Assembly (NCBI GenBank): GCA_024234935.1
Contig: JACKNI010000001.1
Coordinates: 558,001 to 622,000, forward strand
DNA length: 64,000 nt
Direction of reading: 5' to 3'
Source of the DNA: Chromatiales bacterium
GTDB lineage: Bacteria; Pseudomonadota; Gammaproteobacteria; Steroidobacterales; GCA-2729495
Shown: positions 17,388-25,815 of the stretch, piece after piece
How the letters are laid out: each line of letters opens with the position of its first letter
How positions within the stretch are numbered: position 1 is the first letter of the stretch
Notes under the pieces: model-generated
Told to the model about the DNA's origin: nothing
What the model saw: only the letters and a program-made list of their open reading frames with translations
The model's database searches: none
Program-made: the position numbers and the translations under genes

Positions 17388-17669
17388 CTATTGCTGATTG
17401 ATGGTCTTGGCAGCCTGACCGGTGCGGATATTCTCGCGATTCAACTTAAGTACCTGCGGACCGATGCCGGAGACCTTCATCACATCGTCCGGCGAGGCAA
17501 AGCGCCCGTTCTTCTCCCGATACTCGACGATGGCGCGCGCACGACTCTCGCCCACACCGTTCAATTCACGTGCGATGGTTGCGGCATCAGCTGTATTGAT
17601 GTCGACCGGCCCTGCGCCAGCCAGCGCGGGAAGCAGTCCCAGAATGCCCAGACATATGAATTTGCGCAT
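17388..17669 (-). CDS. ComEA-like helix-hairpin-helix protein, periplasmic
   Basis: A 93-residue protein with a Sec signal peptide (MRKFICLGILGLLPALAGAG), then VDINTADAATIARELNGVGESRARAIVEYREKNG-type helix-hairpin-helix repeats ending in VSGIGPQVLKLNR. This is the small ComEA form found in many gammaproteobacteria. ComEA proteins bind incoming double-stranded DNA in the periplasm during natural transformation. Other competence genes are not present here, so the role is inferred from family. Start ATG 17669 has CAGGAG upstream. Confidence 0.85.
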   Translation of the reverse strand: MRKFICLGILGLLPALAGAGPVDINTADAATIARELNGVGESRARAIVEYREKNGRFASPDDVMKVSGIGPQVLKLNRENIRTGQAAKTINQQ

Positions 17670-17790
17670 GACAGACTCCTGAAATGATGTTGCCTGAATA
17701 AACCGCTGCCACAGCGGACAGCAACGACATCCTAGGAGATCGATCGCATGTTTCTCAGCGCAGTTTCCGGCGAGATGCACCAGAAATCGC

Positions 17791-18969
17791 TTATACCGGC
17801 GAACCTTTGAATAACAGCCGGTCAGCAGCCCGGACCGTGTCCCACGCGCGGCAGCCGGGGCACTGCCACTGCAGGGATGAGCTGTAGTATCCGCAGTCGG
17901 CGCACTGATAACTCGTGCCGGGTCGCGACAGCTGATGGAGCGCCTTGCGCACCCGTCCGATCGCCTCCCGTCGCGCGTCCGGCGTCGCCGACAAAGGCAC
18001 GCCCGCACCCGCCAGGTCGCGCAGTATCGGCTGCTGCTCGATGAACCGTCCGAGGCAGTCGATGGCCGCCGGATGAACGATCTGCGGATCACGAATGACG
18101 GCAAGGGCAATGCCACGCAGCCCCTCGGGTGTCTCCGTGACCTCGTTCAGGAGCGCCTCAAGTCCGGACTCCGGCACGGTGCGCAGGACACGGGGCAGCA
18201 CATCGCCAAGCATCGCCGGAACAGTCCTGGCAATTTCCACATAGGCTGCAGCCGCAGCCTCGGCCCGTCCCTGGTCCGCAGCGAGATCGCCGCGAATCAG
18301 CGCGCAGCGCAATTTCCCGGGCTCAACCGCCTCGGCCTGTTCCAGCAGCCGATACGCCTCGTGCCACTCGCTTTTCTTGCGGGCATTTTCAGCCAGTTCG
18401 CAGTAGTAGTGGGCCAGCTGAGCCGGCGCCACGCTGCCTGGCTCGATCCGCAACAACTCGCCACAGAGATCGACGGCGCGATCCCACTCGGCGGTAACCT
18501 CACAGATCCGCAGCAGGCGCCTCAGGGCAGCGACGCGATACTCGCCGGCCTCCCTGAGCTGCAGGTACAGGTCTTCAGCACGATCAAACAGACCGGCACT
18601 GAAGTAGTCTTCAGCCAGCGCGAAACGTGCCTTGTCACGCTGAGAGCGACTGATCCCCGGACGATCGAGCAGGTTCTGGTGCATGCGGATGGCGCGGTCG
18701 ACCTCGCCCCGCCGCCGGAACAGGCCACCGATGGCGATCTGGGTATCCAGACCTTCCTCGTTGATATCACCGCTGTTGGTAAAGATCTCGACCGCCTGGT
18801 CCGGTTCCTCATCCAGCAAATGACGGAATCCCCTGACGAAGTTGGCGCGGGCAGACTCGCGCGTATCATCCTCGTCGTCATCGGCATCGCCGTAGCGTGC
18901 AAAGACGTATCCGAGCGCCGCGGCCAGAAACAATAGCCCGGCAAACAGGAATGTGGATTCAGTCGGCAT
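17791..18969 (-). CDS. lapB: Lipopolysaccharide assembly protein LapB (YciM)
   Basis: A 392-residue protein, close to E. coli LapB (389). An N-terminal membrane anchor (FLFAGLLFLAAALGYVFARY) is followed by an acidic linker, about nine TPR-like helix pairs and a C-terminal rubredoxin-type metal site CADCGYYSSSLQWQCPGC. LapB helps FtsH degrade LpxC and so limits LPS synthesis. Its ATG (18969) overlaps the lapA stop by 11 bp, so the two are translated together. Confidence 0.95.
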   Translation of the reverse strand: MPTESTFLFAGLLFLAAALGYVFARYGDADDDEDDTRESARANFVRGFRHLLDEEPDQAVEIFTNSGDINEEGLDTQIAIGGLFRRRGEVDRAIRMHQNLLDRPGISRSQRDKARFALAEDYFSAGLFDRAEDLYLQLREAGEYRVAALRRLLRICEVTAEWDRAVDLCGELLRIEPGSVAPAQLAHYYCELAENARKKSEWHEAYRLLEQAEAVEPGKLRCALIRGDLAADQGRAEAAAAAYVEIARTVPAMLGDVLPRVLRTVPESGLEALLNEVTETPEGLRGIALAVIRDPQIVHPAAIDCLGRFIEQQPILRDLAGAGVPLSATPDARREAIGRVRKALHQLSRPGTSYQCADCGYYSSSLQWQCPGCRAWDTVRAADRLLFKGSPV

Positions 18970-19255
18970 CCTTGACCGGCAGGCTGCGCAATGCCTGAAC
19001 TTCCTGTTCGGCAAGGCGCAGCGATCGCTGCAGCGCGCGCCGCTGACTCAGCAAACGCAGGACTCCAACTCCCGCACAGAAAAGACCGAAGACCCAGCCG
19101 ACCGCGAGGGTTGCCATCAGGGCAACGGATTTTTCGACCTCAATGGCCTGAAAGGCAAAATCGAGACTGATGCGCCCCGGATTCAGGGCACCGAATACGG
19201 CCGCCAGCCCGATAAATACGAGCAGCAGACCAGAGTAAATCAAACTGCGGAGCAT
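18959..19255 (-). CDS. lapA: Lipopolysaccharide assembly protein LapA
   Basis: A 98-residue inner-membrane protein with two predicted transmembrane helices (about residues 5-24 and 43-63) and a basic C-terminal coiled coil (SQRRALQRSLRLAEQEVQAL). Size, topology and position between ihfB and lapB match LapA (DUF1049). Confidence 0.93.
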   Translation of the reverse strand: MLRSLIYSGLLLVFIGLAAVFGALNPGRISLDFAFQAIEVEKSVALMATLAVGWVFGLFCAGVGVLRLLSQRRALQRSLRLAEQEVQALRSLPVKDAD

Positions 19256-19348
19256 CGACGGCCTCCAGCAAATCGAAACAGCCGCCCGTCACCACTCACA
19301 GGCCATGCTGACGGCAAATCGCGATCGTCAGGCCCGGATCAAACCGCA

Positions 19349-19651
19349 TCAGTCCTTGATGGGCAGGTGCCGGTTCTCATTGACCCGGTCGCGCAGATCC
19401 TTGCCTGGCTTGAAGTGCGGCACATGCTTGCCGGCCAGCGCAACAGCTTCACCCGTCTTGGGGTTACGTCCCATGCGTGGCGGACGGAAATGCAGCGACA
19501 GGCTGCCAAAGCCCCTGATCTCGATTCGCTGGCCACCGGCCAGCGAATCGCTCATCAGGTCGAGCAGGTGCTTGACCGCCAACTCGACATCCTTCGCCGG
19601 CAGATGCTTCTGCTTTCTGGCCAGAACTTCGATCAACTCTGACTTGGTCAT
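19349..19651 (-). CDS. ihfB: Integration host factor subunit beta
   Basis: A 100-residue DNABII protein starting MTKSELIEVLARKQ at the ATG at 19651. The DNA-bending arm is visible as FRPPRMGRNPKTGEAV, including the intercalating proline, and IEIRGFGSLSLH precedes it. It pairs with IhfA (5884-6183). It follows rpsA, as in most gammaproteobacteria. An upstream in-frame start exists but adds non-family residues. Confidence 0.97.
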   Translation of the reverse strand: MTKSELIEVLARKQKHLPAKDVELAVKHLLDLMSDSLAGGQRIEIRGFGSLSLHFRPPRMGRNPKTGEAVALAGKHVPHFKPGKDLRDRVNENRHLPIKD

Positions 19652-19703
19652 CGCTGCGTCCCCTTGCGCATCACCAGCTCGCCCCTCGTCCAGCACGACC
19701 GGA

Positions 19704-21386
19704 TCAGGAATCGCCAGAGTTGGAAATCTGCTCTTTCAGCAACTCGCCCAGGGTGGTTCCGGTGCTGCCACCGCCCTCGGACCGGTAGCTGTCCATCGCC
19801 TGCTGCTCCTCGTGAGCATCCTTCGCCTTGATGGACAGGGACACGATACGATTCTTGCGGTCCAGACCAGTGAACTTGGCCTCGACTTCGTCGCCGACCT
19901 TGAGAACCGTACGGGCATCTTCGACGCGATCCCGCGACAGCTCGCTGGCCCGCAACTGGCCCTTGATCCCGCCTTCGAGATCGACCACTGCACCGCGGGC
20001 GTCCACCTCGGAAATGACACCCTTCATGATGGTGCCCTTGGGGAAATCCGCCAGGAACCTGGAGAAGGGATCCGTATCCAGCTGCTTGATACCCAGCGAG
20101 ATACGCTCGCGTTCGGGGTCGATCGCCAGCACCACGGTATCGACGTCCTCACCCTTCTTGTAATTGCGCACGGCCTCCTCGCCCGCGATATCCCAGGAGA
20201 TATCGGAGAGATGAACAAGGCCATCTATACCGCCCGGCAGCCCGATGAAGATGCCGAAGTCGGTAATCGACTTGATCTTTCCCGACACCTTGTCGCCCTT
20301 GTTGAAGCCAACGGCGAAGTCCGACCACGGATTGACCTTGCACTGCTTGATACCGAGGGAAATACGCCGGCGCTCCTCGTCGATATCCAGCACCATCACT
20401 TCGACTTCATCGCCGATCTGCACGACCTTGGCCGGACTGACGTTCTTGTTGGTCCAGTCCATCTCGGATACGTGCACCAGACCCTCAACGCCTTCCTCGA
20501 TTTCGACGAAGCAGCCATAGTCAGCAATATTGGTGACCTTGCCGAACAGGCGGGTATTGGGCGGATAACGCCGCGAGATAGCCTTCCACGGATCAGAGCC
20601 CAGTTGCTTCATGCCGAGTGAAACGCGGTTCTTTTCGCGATCGAAGCGCAGGATCTTGACTTCGATCTCGTCGCCTACCGTGACCACTTCGGAAGGATGC
20701 TTGACGCGCTTCCAGGCCATGTCGGTGATGTGCAGCAGACCGTCGATACCACCGAGGTCGACGAACGCGCCGTAATCGGTGAGGTTCTTGACCGCACCCT
20801 TGACGACCGAACCTTCCTGCAGGTTGACCAGCAGCGCTTCACGTTCGGCGCTGTATTCAGCTTCGACCACGGCGCGCCGGGAAACGACCACGTTATTGCG
20901 ACGCCGGTCGAGCTTGATGACCTTGAATTCGAGTTCCTTGCCCTCGAGATAGGAGGGATCACGTACCGGCCGTACATCGACCAGCGAGCCTGGCAGGAAC
21001 GCACGGACAAATTCGATATCGACGGTAAAGCCGCCCTTTACGCGTCCGTTGATCACTCCCTTGACGATCTTGCTGTTCTCGAATGCGTCCTCAAGGGATT
21101 CCCAGGTCCGCACGCGCTTGGCGCGTTCACGCGACAGCTTGGTTTCGCCGAAGCCGTCTTCAAGATAATCGAGTGCAACCTCGACTTCGTCGCCGACCTT
21201 GACCTCCATCTCGCCGCGTTCGTTCTTGAACTGGCTGGCGGGAATAACTGCTTCGGATTTGAGACCGGCACTGACGACGACGGCCTCGGAGGAAACTTCC
21301 ACCACCCGACCCGTGAGGATCGTGCCTGGCTTGATACGCTGGTTGGCGAGACTCTGCTCGAAAAGTTCGGCGAAATTTTCAGTCAT
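19704..21386 (-). CDS. rpsA: 30S ribosomal protein S1
   Basis: A 560-residue protein of six S1-type OB repeats, typical of Gram-negative S1 (E. coli 557). Repeats 3-6 show the RNA-binding pattern, for example GAFVDLGGIDGLLHITDMAW and GCFVEIEEGVEGLVHVSEMDW. S1 brings mRNA to the 30S subunit. It starts with ATG at 21386 (MTENFAELFEQSLA). An intrinsic terminator 78 bp upstream separates it from cmk, so it probably has its own promoter in the gap. Confidence 0.98.
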   Translation of the reverse strand: MTENFAELFEQSLANQRIKPGTILTGRVVEVSSEAVVVSAGLKSEAVIPASQFKNERGEMEVKVGDEVEVALDYLEDGFGETKLSRERAKRVRTWESLEDAFENSKIVKGVINGRVKGGFTVDIEFVRAFLPGSLVDVRPVRDPSYLEGKELEFKVIKLDRRRNNVVVSRRAVVEAEYSAEREALLVNLQEGSVVKGAVKNLTDYGAFVDLGGIDGLLHITDMAWKRVKHPSEVVTVGDEIEVKILRFDREKNRVSLGMKQLGSDPWKAISRRYPPNTRLFGKVTNIADYGCFVEIEEGVEGLVHVSEMDWTNKNVSPAKVVQIGDEVEVMVLDIDEERRRISLGIKQCKVNPWSDFAVGFNKGDKVSGKIKSITDFGIFIGLPGGIDGLVHLSDISWDIAGEEAVRNYKKGEDVDTVVLAIDPERERISLGIKQLDTDPFSRFLADFPKGTIMKGVISEVDARGAVVDLEGGIKGQLRASELSRDRVEDARTVLKVGDEVEAKFTGLDRKNRIVSLSIKAKDAHEEQQAMDSYRSEGGGSTGTTLGELLKEQISNSGDS

Positions 21387-21463
21387 TTGTTACACACCTG
21401 CCCGAAGGCAGACCCATGGTTTATCGAAACGTACACTCACCAATCGTGACGAGTGACGGCTAC

Positions 21464-21494
21464 AGCCAAAAAAACCAGCCGGCTATTTGCCGGC
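21464..21494 (-). terminator. Rho-independent terminator after cmk
   Basis: On the minus strand GCCGGC, a 5-nt loop and GCCGGC form a hairpin (21494-21478), followed by TGG and a run of seven Ts (about 21473-21467). It ends 17 bp beyond the cmk stop codon and would stop the gyrA-side operon before rpsA. Confidence 0.65.
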
Positions 21495-21510
21495 CAGACC
21501 CGTTAGGCAC

Positions 21511-22227
21511 TCAACCCCGTTGCCGTGAAGCCCCGGGGAAACGTTCACTGACCCAGCGCGACATCAAAGCCACCACCTCAGGTATGGACATACCGGTGGT
21601 ATCCAGAATTCGCGCGTCCTGACCGGGACTCAACGGTGCAACAGACCGCTCCGAATCACGCCGGTCGCGGTCCGCCATGTCCCTTGAAAGGGCCGCAAGG
21701 CTAACATCAATACCCTTGTCCTTCAACTGCTTATGGCGCCTGCGGGCCCGTTCCTCAACGCTTGCCGTCAGGAAGACCTTGAGCCCTGCGTCCGGGAAAA
21801 TAACCGTACCCATATCGCGACCATCGGCGACCAGTCCCGGCGGCTGCCGGAAACTCCGTTGCCGCTCCACAAGCGCGGCCCGCACCGCCGGAAGCACGGC
21901 GACCACCGAAGCGCCCTGAGCGCAGGCCTCGGTACGAATCGCCTGCGTGACATCAGCACCGCCCAGCCAGACCCGCTCCTCGCCGCCTGACGCATCGAAG
22001 CGCACATCCAGACTGGCGGCGATCTTCGCAACCTCGGCCTCGGTGTCCAGCGCCACAGCCCTGTTGGCGGCCTCAAGCGCGACGAGCCGGTACAGGGCCC
22101 CGCTGTCAAGCAGGTGCCATCCGAGCTGGTCAGCCAGCAAGCGGCTGATCGTGCCCTTGCCCGCTCCGCCGGGCCCATCGATGGTTGTCACCGGGACTGC
22201 GCTGGCGGTCGTCTCAGCCACCGGCAT
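21511..22227 (-). CDS. cmk: Cytidylate kinase
   Basis: A 238-residue P-loop kinase that phosphorylates CMP and dCMP. The Walker A loop is TIDGPGGAGKGTISR and the NMP-binding insert typical of CMP kinase is present. RDMGTVIFPDAGLKVFLTAS is the family core motif, and DRRDSERSVAPL is the lid. Start at the ATG at 22227 (MPVAETTA), which overlaps the aroA stop by 14 bp; the longer open frame is antisense-like sequence within aroA. Confidence 0.96.
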   Translation of the reverse strand: MPVAETTASAVPVTTIDGPGGAGKGTISRLLADQLGWHLLDSGALYRLVALEAANRAVALDTEAEVAKIAASLDVRFDASGGEERVWLGGADVTQAIRTEACAQGASVVAVLPAVRAALVERQRSFRQPPGLVADGRDMGTVIFPDAGLKVFLTASVEERARRRHKQLKDKGIDVSLAALSRDMADRDRRDSERSVAPLSPGQDARILDTTGMSIPEVVALMSRWVSERFPGASRQRG

Positions 22228-23524
22228 CCGCCTCGATGACCAGGCCGACGGCAGACGCCTGGCGCACGAAACCCGGGAAAGAGGTCGCAACGTTGGCGGT
22301 ATCCAGAATCTGCACCGGCCCGGCGGCACGGGCAGCACCAATGGCAAATGACATTGCCACCCGATGATCGCCGTGGCTGTCGATCGTACCGCCGCTGAAA
22401 CGGCCGCCACGGATGCGCGCGCCATCTGGCAGTTCATCGACCTCGATACCCAGCGTGCGCAGGCCGGCCACCATCACACTGATGCGATCGCTCTCCTTGT
22501 GACGAAGCTCCGCGGCACCGCTTACCAGGGTCTCGCCGCGCGCAAGCGCTGCAGCGACAAACACCATCGGAAATTCATCGATGGCCAGCGGCACCAGCTC
22601 CGGCGGAATCGCCACGCCCTGCAGTTCCGATGGCCGAACGACCAGACGCCCGACGGGCTCGGCGCACTTGCCAGTTGCCGGTTCAACGCGCAAGTCGGCA
22701 CCCATCAGCTCGAGTATGCGCAGGATGCCGGTACGAGTGGGATTCAGCCCCACGTTGTCGATGACCAGCTCACCTTCCGCCGCGAGGCAGCCGGCAAGCA
22801 CAAAGAACGCTGCCGAGGAAAGATCGCCAGGCACGTTGATGTCAGTGCCGTTGAGTTGCCCGGTTGCGCTCAGGCTCACCACTTTCCCGTCACGGCGGAC
22901 CGGCTGACCCAGGCTGGCGAGCATCCGTTCGGTGTGATCGCGGGTCACTGCCGGCTCGGCCAGCACCGTATCGCCGTCGGCGTACAAGCCTGCCAGCAGC
23001 AGTGCGGACTTCAGCTGGGCGCTGGCAACCGGCATGTCGTAGCGGATGCCCTGCAGCTTGCGTCGGCCGGAAATATGCACGGGCGGCTTGCCATCGGTAG
23101 TGCTGATTTCCGCGCCCATCAGCCGCAGCGGCACCGCGACCCGCTCCATCGGACGACGGCTCAGCGATTCATCGCCAATCAGTTTGCTGTCGAAATCCTG
23201 CGCCGCAAGCAGCCCCATGAAGAGGCGCATCGCCGTACCCGAGTTGCCCATATCAAGCGCCCCGGACGCCGCACGCAATCCGTGCAGCCCTTTGCCCATC
23301 ACCGTAATCGTGGTCGCATCGTGCTGCTCAACATCGATGCCCATCGCCCGCACGGCCGCCAGCGTCGCCATGCAGTCTTCACCGGGCAGAAAGCCCGAGA
23401 CCCTGGTCTTGCCGCTGGCGATGGCACCGAGCATCAGGGCACGGTGCGAGATCGACTTGTCGCCCGGCACCCGCATCGTGCCGGCAACACGTCGTGACGG
23501 TCTGATCGTGAAAGTGCTGCTCAT
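22214..23524 (-). CDS. aroA: 3-phosphoshikimate 1-carboxyvinyltransferase (EPSP synthase)
   Basis: A 436-residue shikimate-pathway enzyme joining shikimate-3-phosphate and PEP. Visible: PGDKSISHRALMLGA (substrate Lys and Ser), LDMGNSGTAMRL, SLSRRPMERV and ELRHKESDRI. The motif set is nearer to the class II (CP4-like) enzymes than to E. coli AroA, but the active-site Gly of NSGTAMR is retained rather than the Ala of CP4. There is no fused prephenate dehydrogenase domain, unlike the TyrA-AroA fusion of pseudomonads. The start overlaps the hisC stop by 4 bp. Confidence 0.97.
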   Translation of the reverse strand: MSSTFTIRPSRRVAGTMRVPGDKSISHRALMLGAIASGKTRVSGFLPGEDCMATLAAVRAMGIDVEQHDATTITVMGKGLHGLRAASGALDMGNSGTAMRLFMGLLAAQDFDSKLIGDESLSRRPMERVAVPLRLMGAEISTTDGKPPVHISGRRKLQGIRYDMPVASAQLKSALLLAGLYADGDTVLAEPAVTRDHTERMLASLGQPVRRDGKVVSLSATGQLNGTDINVPGDLSSAAFFVLAGCLAAEGELVIDNVGLNPTRTGILRILELMGADLRVEPATGKCAEPVGRLVVRPSELQGVAIPPELVPLAIDEFPMVFVAAALARGETLVSGAAELRHKESDRISVMVAGLRTLGIEVDELPDGARIRGGRFSGGTIDSHGDHRVAMSFAIGAARAAGPVQILDTANVATSFPGFVRQASAVGLVIEADAGG

Positions 23525-24669
23525 GGTTTCGGCGCCTTCCCGTCGATCAGACTGCGCAGTGCCGACAGCAGTCGTTCGTTTTGTTCCGGAAGCCCGACAG
23601 TGATGCGCAGATGATCAGGCAATCCGTAATTGGCAACCGGCCGCACGATGACCCCGGCACGCAGCAGCTTTTCGTACCAGGGCAGTGCCGGACCGCCCGT
23701 ATCGGCCAGCACGAAGTTGCCCGCTGACGGCGACACGCGCCAGCCGAGCGCACCCAGGCCGCTGCTCAGCTGCACAAGTCCCTGTGCATTCAACTGCCGC
23801 GAACGCATGACATGCGCTGTATCGTCGAGCGCTGCACAGGCCGCAACCTGCGCCAGCGAGTTCACATTGAAAGGTTGACGCACGCGATTCAGCAACTCGG
23901 CGACTTGCGGATGGCTGACCGAATAACCGACCCGCAGGCCGGCCAGCGCATACATCTTGGAAAAAGTACGCGTGACGATCAGATTGGGAAACTCGTCGAG
24001 CCAGCGCACCGTATCCGGCCAGTCAGAGCCTGCGACGTACTCCCCGTATGCCTCATCGAGCAGGACCAGCACGTTTGCGGGGAGACTGCCGATGAATGCC
24101 CGCAGTTCCCCGGCACCCAGCCAGGTGCCGGTCGGGTTGTTGGGATTGGCAATAAAGACCAGCCGTGTTGCCGGCGTAACGAGCTGCTTCATTGCTGCGA
24201 GATCATGGCCGAGCGCCTGCGCATGGCCGGCCGGATTCGCCCGCGCCACGCGCGCGGTCGCTCCGGTTGCCTGTACCGACAGCGCATAGATCAGAAAGGC
24301 GAACTGCGAATAGATCGCCTCGGTCGCCGGCGTCAGGAATGTTTCGGCAACCAGCGACAGCAGTTCATTGGAACCGTTGCCGACCGTGATCTGTGCCGGA
24401 TCGACCGCCAGCCGCTTTGCCAGCGCGTTCTTCAGTTCGAAAGCAGCACCGTCCGGGTAAAGCGCCAGTTCACCGAGTGCCGCACTGATCGCCCGGACGC
24501 TTGCCGGTGGGGGCCCGAGCGGATTCTCGTTGGAGGCCAGCTTGATCGAATCACGAATGCCGTACTCGCGTTCCAGCTCGGCAAGCGGCTTGCCCGGCAC
24601 GTACGGCTTGAGGCCGAGCACTCCCTCGGCGGCAAGTGCTGAAAAGCGATCCGGCCCGGGCATCTGCAT
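23521..24669 (-). CDS. hisC: Histidinol-phosphate aminotransferase
   Basis: A 382-residue class I PLP aminotransferase. The N-terminal KLASNENPLGPP and the PLP lysine in TRTFSKMYALAGLRVGY identify the HisC family; NPNNPTGTWL binds the substrate carboxylate. It converts imidazole-acetol phosphate to histidinol phosphate. In this pheA-aroA context it may also transaminate aromatic keto acids, as some HisC2 proteins do (inference). The ATG at 24669 gives MQMPGPDRF; a Met two codons later is possible. Confidence 0.93.
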   Translation of the reverse strand: MQMPGPDRFSALAAEGVLGLKPYVPGKPLAELEREYGIRDSIKLASNENPLGPPPASVRAISAALGELALYPDGAAFELKNALAKRLAVDPAQITVGNGSNELLSLVAETFLTPATEAIYSQFAFLIYALSVQATGATARVARANPAGHAQALGHDLAAMKQLVTPATRLVFIANPNNPTGTWLGAGELRAFIGSLPANVLVLLDEAYGEYVAGSDWPDTVRWLDEFPNLIVTRTFSKMYALAGLRVGYSVSHPQVAELLNRVRQPFNVNSLAQVAACAALDDTAHVMRSRQLNAQGLVQLSSGLGALGWRVSPSAGNFVLADTGGPALPWYEKLLRAGVIVRPVANYGLPDHLRITVGLPEQNERLLSALRSLIDGKAPKP

Positions 24670-24677
24670 CCAGCGCT

Positions 24678-25808
24678 TTAGAGTATGGCCTTGGGATAGG
24701 AACCAAGTACGCGGAACAGCTGCGCACGCTTTTGCAGTCCGGCAAGCGCCAGGGCAACGTTCTTGTCTTCGGCATGGCCGTCAATATCGACAAAAAACAC
24801 GTAGTGCCATTTGCGCCGACGGGACGGCCGCGACTCGATACGGCTCATGTTGACCTGATGATCAGCAAGCGGCGCCAGCAGTTTCTGCAAGGCGCCGGCA
24901 TCATCCGTATCCTGCGTCGAGAGCAACAGACTGGTCTTGTCACAACCGCTGGCTGCCAGCAGCTCCCTGCCGATCACCAGAAAGCGGGTGGTGTTATCCG
25001 GACGGTCCTCGATATCAGTGACCAGCTTCTGCAGCCCGTAAACCTCGGCTGCCGCATCACCGGCAATCGCCGCCGTGCCCGCCTCGTCACGCGCCCGGCG
25101 CGCACCTTCAGCATTGCTGCTCGCTGGCAGCAGTTCGACACCAGGCAGGTATTCCCGCAGCCACGCACGGCACTGGGCCAGCGACTGCGGGTGCGCGCTG
25201 ACCCGCACCACCTTGTCGAGACCTGTGACGTTGCCAAGCAGATGCTGGCGGATGCGCATTTCAACCTCACCGCAGATCTTCAGCGGTGAAGTCAGGAACA
25301 TGTCGAGCGTATGGTTGACCGTGCCTTCGGTGGAGTTCTCGATCGGCACCACGCCGAAATCTGCAGCGCCCGACTCGACCTCATGAAAGACCTCGTCGAT
25401 CATGCCGAGCGGCAGCGCGCGAACCGAGTGCCCGAAGTGCTTGTATACGGCCGACTGGCTGAAGGTACCTTCCGGCCCCAGATAGCCGACCTTGAGCGGC
25501 TGCTCCTGGGCGAGGCAGGCCGACATGATCTCGCGAAACAGGCGAACCATTTCCTCGTCACTCAACGGACCCTTGTTGCGCGCCACAACGCCGCGCAGCA
25601 CCTCGGCTTCACGTTCCGGACGGTAGTAGCCCGTCGCTGGAACGCCCTCGCCCTTGGCCAGGGCAACCCGCTGCGCCAGGCCGGCACGCTCGGCGATCAG
25701 CGCCTGGATCTGCTTGTCGACGGCGTCGATCTCCTCGCGCAGCACGGCCAGAGCCGGAGCTTTGGGGCTGGTCTTGCGCGTGGCGGATTTCTGCCGTTTC
25801 TTGACCAT
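24678..25808 (-). CDS. pheA: Bifunctional chorismate mutase/prephenate dehydratase (P-protein)
   Basis: A 376-residue fusion. The AroQ chorismate mutase domain spans about residues 20-100 (LREEIDAVDKQIQALIAERAGLAQRVA). Prephenate dehydratase follows (KVGYLGPEGTFSQ, GVVPIENSTEGTVNHTLD, NTTRFLVIGR), and a C-terminal ACT domain gives phenylalanine feedback (KLLAPLADHQVNMSRIESRPS). It makes phenylpyruvate from chorismate. The Lys/Arg-rich N-terminal tail is longer than usual. It lies 8 bp upstream of hisC and 7 bp downstream of serA. Confidence 0.97.
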   Translation of the reverse strand: MVKKRQKSATRKTSPKAPALAVLREEIDAVDKQIQALIAERAGLAQRVALAKGEGVPATGYYRPEREAEVLRGVVARNKGPLSDEEMVRLFREIMSACLAQEQPLKVGYLGPEGTFSQSAVYKHFGHSVRALPLGMIDEVFHEVESGAADFGVVPIENSTEGTVNHTLDMFLTSPLKICGEVEMRIRQHLLGNVTGLDKVVRVSAHPQSLAQCRAWLREYLPGVELLPASSNAEGARRARDEAGTAAIAGDAAAEVYGLQKLVTDIEDRPDNTTRFLVIGRELLAASGCDKTSLLLSTQDTDDAGALQKLLAPLADHQVNMSRIESRPSRRRKWHYVFFVDIDGHAEDKNVALALAGLQKRAQLFRVLGSYPKAIL

Positions 25809-25815
25809 TCAGGCC

